NCBI RefSeq assembly: GCF_004354045.1
Contig: NZ_SMRT01000009.1
Location: 186,001 to 250,000, forward strand
Source of the DNA: Paenibacillus piri
GTDB taxonomy: Bacteria > Bacillota > Bacilli > Paenibacillales > NBRC-103111
Direction of reading: 5' to 3'
Length of the DNA stretch: 64,000 bases
Made by a program: the position numbers and the translations under genes. Positions 8,734 through 15,508 of the stretch are shown here, in pieces. The notes below the pieces were generated by a model that was not told where the DNA came from, made no database searches, and saw only the letters and a program-made list of their open reading frames with translations. Each line of letters opens with the position of its first letter. Within the stretch, counting starts at the first letter, position 1.

Positions 8734-8844
8734 AAAACGAAAGATCCTCCTTTGGCGAAAAATAACGGCTATAATCCGGCATGTTTATTGTGTGTTTCGT
8801 TTGGTGTATTCTATACTTAATAATGTTGTAAAGGAGGGGCTGCC

Positions 8845-9066
8845 TTGATCTCCGAGGAGCTGTTGGATCAATACAGAGTAGAGGGCACCTTGCTTCGCGT
8901 TGTGCGCGATGCGGATCCGAAAAACGATGTGAAAGGGATTGTCGTCGCCTGGGATGACGAAACGGTCATGATCCGCAAACAAAACCGCCGCATTGTCAAG
9001 CTTGATCGCAACCATCATTATCAGCCTTTTGCCAACGATCGCGATATCGGATGGATCGGCAGGTAG
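8845..9066 (+). CDS. Conserved hypothetical protein, 73 residues
   Basis: A TTG start preceded by AAAGGAGGGG with about eight bases of spacing. The product looks like a small beta-barrel: short strands with alternating hydrophobic residues (GTLLRVVRD, KGIVVAWDDETVMIRK, RRIVKLDR) and a basic C-terminal tail, reminiscent of KOW/SH3-like or Hfq-like folds. That fold is an impression only; the function is unknown. Confidence 0.65.
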   Translation: MISEELLDQYRVEGTLLRVVRDADPKNDVKGIVVAWDDETVMIRKQNRRIVKLDRNHHYQPFANDRDIGWIGR

Positions 9067-9085
9067 GAACTCGATATAAAGGAAA

Positions 9086-9106
9086 AACCGGGGATTGGCC
9101 CCGGTT
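9086..9106. terminator. Weak terminator-like hairpin
   Basis: An AACCGGGG stem with a perfect complement and a five-base loop, 19 bases after the 73-residue gene. There is no clean T-run after it, so termination is uncertain. Confidence 0.4.
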
Positions 9107-9129
9107 GATTCGATTCAAGACAAATAACG

Positions 9130-9267
9130 TTATTTGGCGTCAGGGGCATCGCAAGGTGCCGCTTTCGATTTTTTGTCGTTGTCCGCCATTTTCCTCCCGA
9201 ACGTGTCCAGTCTGGACGGATGGGACGCCGGGCCCGTATTATCCGGTTTGCTGTTTCGGCCAGCCAT
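9130..9267 (-). CDS. Small basic hydrophilic protein, 45 residues
   Basis: A short gene, easily missed: ATG at 9267 with a near-perfect GGAGGTG site six to eight bases upstream, ending TAA at 9130. The protein begins MAGRNSKPDNTGPASHPSRL and continues with a Lys/Asp/Ala-rich tail containing one Cys. It has no membrane segment. The composition resembles small spore or stress proteins of Bacillales, but I recognise no named family. It is supported mainly by the ribosome binding site and lack of competing genes. Confidence 0.6.
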   Translation of the reverse strand: MAGRNSKPDNTGPASHPSRLDTFGRKMADNDKKSKAAPCDAPDAK

Positions 9268-9409
9268 GATGATCACCTCCACCCGGATATAATCCCAACT
9301 TTAACGTCTTCTTATCCATATGTATAGCTACCGTTAAAACCGGAAAACTAGAATAAACTTGATCAAGCATGATTCGGTACGATTCGGGGGCACGAAGGAG
9401 GAGGGCATT

Positions 9410-9622
9410 GTGGAACAGCTGCAAACCGTTATGCTCGATAAATATTATGCGCTCAAATTGCGGGATGAAGGTGAAGGCAGCGTTAGCGGTGAGATCGTCT
9501 TGTTGTCCGGTTCCGGGCAGAAACGATCGGACATGCGGATATTTGAAGTGCCTGCGATGCAGGATGAGCAGGCAGCCAAAGAATGGGCGCTGCGGGCGCT
9601 TCTGGCGTACAGGGAAGGGTAG
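9410..9622 (+). CDS. Conserved hypothetical protein, 70 residues (GTG start)
   Basis: The GTG at 9410 has AAGGAGG ending eight bases upstream and is preferred over an upstream ATG at 9359, which has no site. The product (MEQLQTVMLDKYYALKLRDE...) is a small alpha/beta protein with an acidic surface. It is convergent with a membrane protein gene 30 bases away. No family is recognised. Confidence 0.62.
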   Translation: MEQLQTVMLDKYYALKLRDEGEGSVSGEIVLLSGSGQKRSDMRIFEVPAMQDEQAAKEWALRALLAYREG

Positions 9623-9652
9623 GCAAGGAAAAAGTCTTTGTCTGGCTCCCAT

Positions 9653-9874
9653 TCACGGTCTGAAGGCGCCTAAAATAAACATGATGCCCAATGTGGCAAG
9701 CATCCCGATCAGGATGAACAGCAGGCCGCTCAGAAATAAAAAAGCACCCGGAATAATAAAGCTTAGGACGAGACTTATTCCGATTATCCACAACATCGAC
9801 TGAAACGTCAGTTTAATAAATCCCCACAGCAACAGTGCGGTTACTACCCCTATGGCCAGCTGGTATAGTATCAT
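9653..9874 (-). CDS. Small hydrophobic membrane protein, 73 residues
   Basis: ATG at 9874 with GAGGAGGTG about six bases upstream. Upstream in-frame codons to 10000 are repeat DNA and are not part of the gene. The product has two or three hydrophobic spans covering almost its whole length (ILYQLAIGVVTALLLWG; IIGISLVLSFIIPGAFLFL; LLFILIGMLATLGIMF). Function unknown; it resembles small membrane proteins common in spore-formers. A tandem repeat array lies directly upstream of its ribosome binding site and may contain or affect its promoter. Confidence 0.65.
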   Translation of the reverse strand: MILYQLAIGVVTALLLWGFIKLTFQSMLWIIGISLVLSFIIPGAFLFLSGLLFILIGMLATLGIMFILGAFRP

Positions 9875-9890
9875 GTTGGACACCTCCTCA

Positions 9891-10007
9891 AAGCTTTCCG
9901 GAGGAAAGCTGCATCGAAAGCATAGGCTGGGCTTTCTGAAGGAAAGCCATCGTCGAAAGCATAAGCTAAGCTTTCCGGAGGAAAGCTGCATCGAAAGCAT
10001 AGGCTTA
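9891..10007. repeat. Tandem repeat array, three units of 38-39 bp
   Basis: Units begin at 9891, about 9929 and 9968. Units 1 and 3 are identical over 38 bases; unit 2 is diverged but keeps the same plan. Each contains an AGCTTTCC-type inverted repeat with a three-base loop, followed by a conserved TCGAAAGCATA stretch. The array lies 17 bases upstream of the start of the membrane protein gene at 9874, beside its ribosome binding site. Confidence 0.85.
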
Positions 10008-10155
10008 TATGACTCATTATATGGACGTTGCTCCTAAAAGATGATTGGCTGCATAAAAACAAGGAATAAATGAACGCTGAACGGCATAGGATGATAATCC
10101 AAACAACCGGTTACTTATGCACGAATGCAGAAGTACGGCTGGGGAGGGGTTAGAA

Positions 10156-10260
10156 ATGCGTGACGACGGTTCTCCGCTCAGAGGAACAGTATACGGCATT
10201 TTGTTTACGCTTCCAATTTGGGGGCTGATCGCATGGGGAGTGTATTGTTTTTTTAAATAA
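10156..10260 (+). CDS. Small single-pass membrane protein, 34 residues
   Basis: ATG at 10156 preceded by GGGGAGGGG, ending TAA at 10260. The peptide starts MRDDGSPLRGTVYGILF and has one hydrophobic helix (about residues 11-32) with a terminal FFK. The size, one helix and good ribosome binding site fit the many small membrane proteins of Bacillales. No family is recognised. A dispersed repeat follows directly. Confidence 0.5.
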   Translation: MRDDGSPLRGTVYGILFTLPIWGLIAWGVYCFFK

Positions 10261-10285
10261 GAAAGCGTCGGATTGAAGCCCAACA

Positions 10286-10368
10286 AGGATAAACGGCTTC
10301 CGTCCTTATGGGACAAGAGCGTTTGTCAAGGTTGTGCGAGCCAAGTATGAAAAACTTATACATTCAAC
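10286..10368 (+). repeat. Dispersed intergenic repeat, copy 1
   Basis: Begins AGGATAAACGGC and ends in the AAGTATG...TTATAC inverted repeat. It shares the core GCGTTTGTCAAGGTTGTGCG with copies near 17.5, 40.6 and 52.0 kb. It lies between the small membrane gene and the terminator of the convergent lipoprotein gene. Confidence 0.85.
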
Positions 10369-10370
10369 TA

Positions 10371-10393
10371 AAAAAAGATCCTTTACAGGATCT
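10371..10393 (-). terminator. Intrinsic terminator of the lipoprotein gene
   Basis: Read on the minus strand: an AGATCC / GGATCT stem around a six-base loop, followed by a run of seven T. The stem overlaps the stop codon of the lipoprotein gene. Confidence 0.75.
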
Positions 10394-10727
10394 AGAAGCC
10401 GGATTTCGATTTGCTGATGAGCTTATTGCCGCGGAACGTGAGTTTGGCTTTCGCATTGGCGTTGCCTTCAACCGGGTATTCATAGGTAACGGTAAAATCC
10501 GGTTCTCCCTTTGTGCCCGATTCCGAAACAAGCTTGCCTTCACCGCCGGCTGTTTTTACGCTATCCTCATACGTCATGCCGATATTTATTTTGTCAAAAT
10601 TTTCGGGCGTCATATTGGTGGCCGGCTGCTCGACCGGAGCAGTTGGCTCCGGAGCCTTGCTGGTGGTGCAGCCTGTGGTCAAGACGCACGCCAGGAAGAA
10701 CATAGCCGACAGCATCCTTATTCGCAA
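10392..10727 (-). CDS. Small lipoprotein, DUF3862-like
   Basis: A 111-residue secreted lipoprotein: a short signal peptide (MRIRMLSAMFFLACVL) and lipobox TTGC near residue 20, a Pro/Thr-rich linker, then a domain starting TPENFDKINIGMTYEDSVK with a GG-G-KLVSE turn and paired strands (DFTVTYEYPV, AKAKLTFRGNKLISK). This pattern matches DUF3862/BLIP-like small lipoproteins of Bacillales. The fold of that group relates to beta-lactamase inhibitor protein, but no inhibitory role is implied. It has its own terminator. Confidence 0.72.
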   Translation of the reverse strand: MRIRMLSAMFFLACVLTTGCTTSKAPEPTAPVEQPATNMTPENFDKINIGMTYEDSVKTAGGEGKLVSESGTKGEPDFTVTYEYPVEGNANAKAKLTFRGNKLISKSKSGF

Positions 10728-10854
10728 TTTCGTTCAACTCCCTTTCAAATCCACAATTTTTCTGTATTTAGAATTTGCTGGATGAGCTTCAAATATTCCT
10801 CAGGATGCGTTTTTTATCAAGGATAGGTCATTAAAAAAAATTTAAAATTGATGT

Positions 10855-10883
10855 TTGACATATGTCCGGGCAGATGATATTAT
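10855..10883 (+). promoter_or_regulatory. Consensus sigma-A promoter of the tRNA-Leu gene
   Basis: Perfect TTGACA (10855-10860), 17-base spacer, TATTAT (10878-10883). The predicted start lies about 35 bases upstream of the mature tRNA 5-prime end. Confidence 0.85.
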
Positions 10884-10926
10884 ACTTCTTGTCCCCTTCG
10901 AAAAGGCTTTGAAGGTGCGCCATTAA

Positions 10927-11011
10927 GCGGTCATGGCGGAATTGGCAGACGCGCACGGTTCAGGTCCGTGTGGGCTAACCCCCCGTGGAGGTTCGAGTCC
11001 TCTTGACCGCA
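10927..11011 (+). tRNA. tRNA-Leu (anticodon CAG)
   Basis: An 85-base class II tRNA. The acceptor arm GCGGTCA pairs with TGACCGC, discriminator A at 11011. The anticodon loop TTCAGGT gives anticodon CAG (reads CTG). The long variable arm expected of tRNA-Leu is present, and the T-arm carries GGTTCGAGTCC. No CCA is encoded. It is a single-gene transcription unit with its own consensus promoter and terminator. Confidence 0.96.
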
Positions 11012-11028
11012 TCAACCTCAATAAAGAC

Positions 11029-11063
11029 AACCACTTGTTAAGCTTCATAGCAGGTGGTTTTTT
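11029..11063 (+). terminator. Terminator of the tRNA-Leu gene
   Basis: An AACCACTTG / CAGGTGGTT stem (one G-T pair), 13-base loop, then a T-run, 17 bases after the tRNA. Confidence 0.85.
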
Positions 11064-11128
11064 AATTTTCATGATGGGCTCGTTGAGAAGTCCGGCCTTA
11101 GATGGATTAAGGAAAGCGGGAGAGAAGA

Positions 11129-11614
11129 ATGGATGTTCGATTGGCTCGATTAGACGATAACAAAGCGATTTTGGAAATTTACAATGAGGCCGTACACAAC
11201 ACAACGGCTACATTCGACACGGTTGACCGTACCTATGAGCAGCAGGTGCAGTGGTTCGAGAAGCATGGGGACATGCACCCTGTTCTGGTCGCGGTGCTGA
11301 ATGACCGGGTTGTCGGGTGGGCTTCGTTAAACCCGTACTCCGATCGGCTTGCCTATGCGCGGACCGCAGAGGTGTCCCTGTACATTCATCGCGATTTCAG
11401 GGGGCAAGGAATCGGCAAGCGGCTGCTGAACGATGTGCTGGAAGCCGGACGCAATGCCGGTCTGCACACGGTGTTATCGCGAATTGCCGAAGGAAACGAA
11501 AGCAGCATTCGCCTTCACAGGCAGTACGGCTTCGGGGTGGTCGGGACGATGAAGGAAGTCGGGTTCAAGTTCGGCCGGATGCTGGATGTCGTTATGATGC
11601 AAAAAATGCTGTAA
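11129..11614 (+). CDS. GNAT family N-acetyltransferase (phosphinothricin acetyltransferase-like)
   Basis: A 161-residue cytoplasmic acetyltransferase using acetyl-CoA. The acetyl-CoA pyrophosphate loop is RGQGIGKRLL (about residues 91-100). The pattern EVSLYIHRDFRGQGIG, the start RLARLDDNKAILEIYNEAV and the end GFKFGRMLDVVMMQ place it in the Pat/YncA subgroup, whose members acetylate phosphinothricin or methionine sulfone/sulfoximine. GGGAGAGAAG precedes the ATG. The actual substrate is not known. Confidence 0.88.
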   Translation: MDVRLARLDDNKAILEIYNEAVHNTTATFDTVDRTYEQQVQWFEKHGDMHPVLVAVLNDRVVGWASLNPYSDRLAYARTAEVSLYIHRDFRGQGIGKRLLNDVLEAGRNAGLHTVLSRIAEGNESSIRLHRQYGFGVVGTMKEVGFKFGRMLDVVMMQKML

Positions 11615-11637
11615 CCAAGCTCTGGTGATCCGGCCTG

Positions 11638-13050
11638 TCACGCAAGCGGCAGACGGACCGTAGCCTCGGTTCCTTGCGGAGACGCCGTGCTTGTCAACGA
11701 AAGCGTACCGTGGTGCAAATCGATAATTTCTTTGCAGATGGCCAGCCCAAGTCCGGTGCCGCCGCCACCGGGACGAACCTGATAAAATTTGTTCGTTACA
11801 TGCTGCAAATGCACATCGGCAATGCCTATGCCTTGATCGCGGACGCGGACGACGCAGCAATCCGGCTCCAGCGACAAGCCAACCTTGATCGTCGTATCCG
11901 GGTAAGCGAATTTGACCGCATTGTCCATAATGTTAAGAAATACTTGCTTGAGCCGATTTTCGTCGCCGGGAATAAGTGGATGGACGTCTGTTCCTGATGC
12001 GGCTTGAAGTCGGAACGCAATTCGCTTGTCTGCCGCTTTTCCCGATAGCTGCAGCATTACCTCGTTCAACAGCTCCGCGATATTCGTCGGCCTCACATCC
12101 AACGCCAGCTGCTTTTGCTCCAGCTTGGCGAAATCGAGCAGCTCCTCCACAAGTCCTACCAGCCGATCCGTTTCCTTCGATATAATTTTAAGACCTTTTT
12201 TGGTTCCTTCCGTATCCTTTAGATCGCCCGACAATATCGTTTCGCTCCAGCCTTTAATACTGGTTAAGGGAGTACGCAGCTCGTGGGAGATCGATGAGAT
12301 GAAATCATTTTTCAAGTTATCGCTTTTGACGATTTCTTTGGCCATATAGTTCAAGGTGCGGGCCAATTCGCCAAGCTCGTACTTGTAGTTTTCATCGACC
12401 CGGGTGTCAAACTGTCCCTGTGCCATAAGCGAGGAGGCGGCCGTCACCTGCTTGATCGGTTTCACGATCGAATTGGCAAGAGCCAGACTGACCAAGGTAA
12501 CCGTCGCAAGGATCAGCAGTCCGATGAGCAGGGCGATGCCGGATATGATCCGAATGACCCCGTCAACGGCCTCCAGGGAAGTCATGTACCGCAGCACGGC
12601 AATGGACTGTCCGTTCCACTGAAGCGGGGTGGAGACGGCCATAATGCGTTCGCCCGTACCGGGATTGGCGCCGATCCACCGTTTTGTAGCGCCCCGGGCA
12701 GCCGCTTTTACATCTTCGGTGAGGGACTTTGCACGGATGGCGAAACCGCTTGAGCTGGCGAGAACTACGCCTTGGGCGTTGATGACCTGCAGCTCCGCAT
12801 TGCTGGACGCGAATGAATCGGTAATATCGGCCAATTGGCTGTCGAGCAGCAGGGCGTTCAGATTCGTATGGAACTTATTGTAAAAGGAAGCCGATACTTG
12901 CGCATGATTGCTGAGCTGATTCGCAATCGTGTTATAGTAGTAGACACGTACGGAGTAAATAAATACGCTCTCGACCAGTACAAGTGTTAATAACACAACC
13001 AAAAAGTAATGGGAGACGACGAGCCGCTTCATGCCTTTTTTGAACATCAT
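11638..13050 (-). CDS. Sensor histidine kinase
   Basis: A 470-residue membrane histidine kinase: helix 1 (about residues 10-34), an extracellular sensor of about 135 residues, helix 2 (about 166-192), HAMP, then a HisKA domain with phospho-accepting His256 (SSISHELRTPLTS), and a HATPase domain with N-box NIMDNAVKF, DQGIGI and GGTGLGLAICKEI. It is co-transcribed with and overlaps the response regulator: the sequence ATGATG lets its start overlap the regulator stop. AAGGAG lies five bases before the first ATG (13050) and eight before the second (13047); either may be used. The signal is unknown. Confidence 0.92.
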   Translation of the reverse strand: MMFKKGMKRLVVSHYFLVVLLTLVLVESVFIYSVRVYYYNTIANQLSNHAQVSASFYNKFHTNLNALLLDSQLADITDSFASSNAELQVINAQGVVLASSSGFAIRAKSLTEDVKAAARGATKRWIGANPGTGERIMAVSTPLQWNGQSIAVLRYMTSLEAVDGVIRIISGIALLIGLLILATVTLVSLALANSIVKPIKQVTAASSLMAQGQFDTRVDENYKYELGELARTLNYMAKEIVKSDNLKNDFISSISHELRTPLTSIKGWSETILSGDLKDTEGTKKGLKIISKETDRLVGLVEELLDFAKLEQKQLALDVRPTNIAELLNEVMLQLSGKAADKRIAFRLQAASGTDVHPLIPGDENRLKQVFLNIMDNAVKFAYPDTTIKVGLSLEPDCCVVRVRDQGIGIADVHLQHVTNKFYQVRPGGGGTGLGLAICKEIIDLHHGTLSLTSTASPQGTEATVRLPLA

Positions 13051-13745
13051 GGAAGCTCCTTCCATTTGTAGCCGAAGCCCCATACGGTTTCAATATGGAC
13101 GGGCTTGGACGGGTCTTCCTCGATTTTTTGGCGCAGCCGGCGAATGTTGACATCGACCATTTTCGGATCTCCGAAATAACCTTGGCCCCAAATTTCATCC
13201 AGCAGTCGGTTCCGGTTAAGCGGAACGCCGGCATGATCCATCAGCATCCGCAGCAAAGCCAGCTCGGTCGGAGTTACATCCAGCTGACGGCCGTTTTTTC
13301 GGAGCTCGCGCAGCTCCGCATCGAGCTCGAACGGACCCGAGCGAAGCAGTCTCCCGTGGCCTGAGTGGGGCGCTTTTAATTGAACCCTGCGCAGCAGGGA
13401 ATGGACCCGCGCCATCAGTTCGCCGGGGCTGAACGGTTTGCTGATATAATCGTCCGCGCCGAGCGATAAGCCGACAATTTTGTCTTTCTCCTGTACTTTG
13501 GCGGTCAAGAAAATGATGCCCATCCATTCATTGCGTTCTCTTATATATCGGCAAATTTCAAATCCGTCCGGGGCCGGAACCATCACATCGAGCAGCGCGA
13601 TCGTAATATCGGGATGCTCTTGAAGACAGCGGATCGCCTCCTGTCCGGCGGCGGCTTCCACGACGTGAAAGCCTCCGCGGATTAAGTTGACGACGATAAA
13701 GCTGCGAATCGATTCTTCATCTTCTAATAACAATATTTTATTCAT
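13047..13745 (-). CDS. OmpR/PhoB-type response regulator
   Basis: A 232-residue two-domain regulator. The receiver has acidic residues EDEE (8-11), phospho-accepting Asp53 (LLDVMVPAPDG), the conserved Thr in FLTAK and a Lys about 15 residues after. The C-terminal winged helix contains LTPTE-type VTPTELALLRMLM and the recognition segment PKMVDVNIRRLRQKIEEDP. The ATG at 13745 has AAGGAG seven bases upstream; a longer version from 13799 lacks a site. It is the first gene of the two-component operon. Confidence 0.93.
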   Translation of the reverse strand: MNKILLLEDEESIRSFIVVNLIRGGFHVVEAAAGQEAIRCLQEHPDITIALLDVMVPAPDGFEICRYIRERNEWMGIIFLTAKVQEKDKIVGLSLGADDYISKPFSPGELMARVHSLLRRVQLKAPHSGHGRLLRSGPFELDAELRELRKNGRQLDVTPTELALLRMLMDHAGVPLNRNRLLDEIWGQGYFGDPKMVDVNIRRLRQKIEEDPSKPVHIETVWGFGYKWKELP

Positions 13746-13962
13746 AGAGATTCTCCTTGAAGGTCCGGCGAACTGTTTGCTGCGCGGGCGGTTCAACATT
13801 TCGAGCGCTTGCGCTCCTCAAAAGATTCGGACGTCCCGATGCCGGTTCGCCGGATATTTATCGTTGTGCGTCACGCCGAATTCATATGTTTGGCGGCAGC
13901 TCCGCGTTAAGAGCGGTTTATAAGCCGGAGCCTCATGCAGCCTTTGCTCGAAGAAGGCAGGC

Positions 13963-15243
13963 TCATTTCTCCAAGCCTGACAACGGACGGAAGCTGCCGG
14001 TATATTTGCGGCTTTCCTCGGTCAGCAGCAGCGCGGTTACGGTTTTGGCCGTACGTCCGATTTCCATCCAATCCGCGGTCGGCTGCATCGCGTTCCACGT
14101 CTCCTCGGGCATCGTTTTCCACTCCACACCGCTAACGCCGCCCGCAAGCGTAAACCGGATCACGCCCTCATCCTTGGGCCGCTCCAATGTATAATCCCCG
14201 TTCCATGCTCCAGGGATTTCAAAATAAAAGCCGTTCGCGATATCCATATACCACTCATATAATGGAGACGTCGAGAAGCCTTGCCTGCCGTCCCAACGAT
14301 AAAAGGCGGTGATCCAAGGCATCGTGGCCATTGCTTCCTGCTCCCAGCCTTTTGGCTCGCGGTCGATGCCGATTTCCATAATTCCGTCACCGTTGAAGTC
14401 GCCGTTGATGGCTTGCCGCGGTTTTAACGGCACATCGTGATCCGGGAAAGCTTTGGTCAGATGACCTTGATCAAAATAGACGAGCTGGGTGGAGGCGGAA
14501 TGGGCGCCAACGCCGGCATCCAGCGCAATCCCCCTTATGCCGTCGGCAATCCAGCCCGCTTTCGCCGAAGCGTACCCGTTCACATTCGCATCGAGCACGA
14601 CCGTATCGACCGGCTGAAAGCCGCCGCGGGCATATTGGTATACGGTAAGCCGGGAGTCGACGTGCCGTTCCAGCGTTAAAACGGACAAGTCCTTGCTGTT
14701 ATCCTGATTGAGGTCGTCAACGATAAATTCGGCATAAGGAGTTTCCATTTCTTTGGAAAAATTTTGGCCGTTAAAGCGGTACACGACAAGACCTTTGGAT
14801 ACTTTAGGCCCTCCGGAATAGCCGGCCAGCATATCCAGATTTCCGTCCAGCGTCACATCCTCAAACAGCAGCGTGTCCAATTCATAGCCCTCGCCCTGGA
14901 ATTGTTCGAGCTGCTTCCAGCTATCGCCATCCTGCTGCCACAGCATTCCGGTCAATCCTTTGGCATTATCCGCACTCTGATAAAATACGACAGCCTCCTG
15001 GACGCCGTCGCGGTTCAGATCGTTTACATAAATGGAGCCGAGAGCGCGCGACTTTTTGGGCCGCACCAGCGAAGCGCCGGGCGGAAGTGCATTTTGGATC
15101 AGCTGTTTCAGGCTTTCTTTATCCTCCGGCAGCCGCGGCAGACGCATATACGATTGCGGGTCTTTCGTCAATGAACAACCGCTGCACATAACGACGGCGG
15201 CGGTCAGTATGGCCGACAATAGGCGAAGCTTAAGCGGCAACAT
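13963..15243 (-). CDS. Lipoprotein with EF-hand-like/VCBS-type repeats
   Basis: A 426-residue predicted lipoprotein: signal peptide and SGC cleavage motif with the Cys near residue 23 (the -3 residue is Cys, slightly atypical). The mature part is a series of beta-blade-like repeats punctuated by calcium-binding-like loops: DLNRDGVQE, DVTLDGNLD, DLNQDNSKD and DFNGDGIME. These resemble FG-GAP/VCBS propeller repeats. GAAGGTG precedes the ATG. It lies upstream of, and on the same strand as, the two-component system, about 220 bases away, so it may be an accessory or target of that system. Function unknown. Confidence 0.72.
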   Translation of the reverse strand: MLPLKLRLLSAILTAAVVMCSGCSLTKDPQSYMRLPRLPEDKESLKQLIQNALPPGASLVRPKKSRALGSIYVNDLNRDGVQEAVVFYQSADNAKGLTGMLWQQDGDSWKQLEQFQGEGYELDTLLFEDVTLDGNLDMLAGYSGGPKVSKGLVVYRFNGQNFSKEMETPYAEFIVDDLNQDNSKDLSVLTLERHVDSRLTVYQYARGGFQPVDTVVLDANVNGYASAKAGWIADGIRGIALDAGVGAHSASTQLVYFDQGHLTKAFPDHDVPLKPRQAINGDFNGDGIMEIGIDREPKGWEQEAMATMPWITAFYRWDGRQGFSTSPLYEWYMDIANGFYFEIPGAWNGDYTLERPKDEGVIRFTLAGGVSGVEWKTMPEETWNAMQPTADWMEIGRTAKTVTALLLTEESRKYTGSFRPLSGLEK

Positions 15244-15426
15244 GAAATCACCTTCTTTTTGCGTACCCGGGTTAACGACGTCATTTTCCTATAACGTGCC
15301 TTACCCATGCATAATTATTCCTCTATAGTTCTGCCCTGCGGCAAATATGGCGCCTGAATTCATTATACCAGCCGAATAAGGCAAAAAAGGTAACAAACGA
15401 GTGACACTTTGCGAAATAACAGAAGG

Positions 15427-15442
15427 TGTGATTTATATCACA
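15427..15442. promoter_or_regulatory. Perfect CRP/FNR-family site TGTGA-N6-TCACA
   Basis: TGTGA (15427-15431), six bases, TCACA (15438-15442). In Bacillus this consensus is bound by Fnr (and ArcR). A GATAAT -10 box at 15463-15468 would put the site centre about 40.5 bases upstream of the start of transcription, the class II activator position, for the chemotaxis receptor gene at 15509. Confidence 0.7.
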
Positions 15443-15508
15443 GTATATTCGGAGAGCTGCATGATAATTTGATGGTACACTGCCCAGCTGGAGAAAGAGG
15501 AAAAAGAG

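Noticed and set aside
9891..10007. CRISPR array
   Set aside because: Units are directly adjacent with no unique spacers between them, and no cas genes are nearby. The same holds for 26290-26417.
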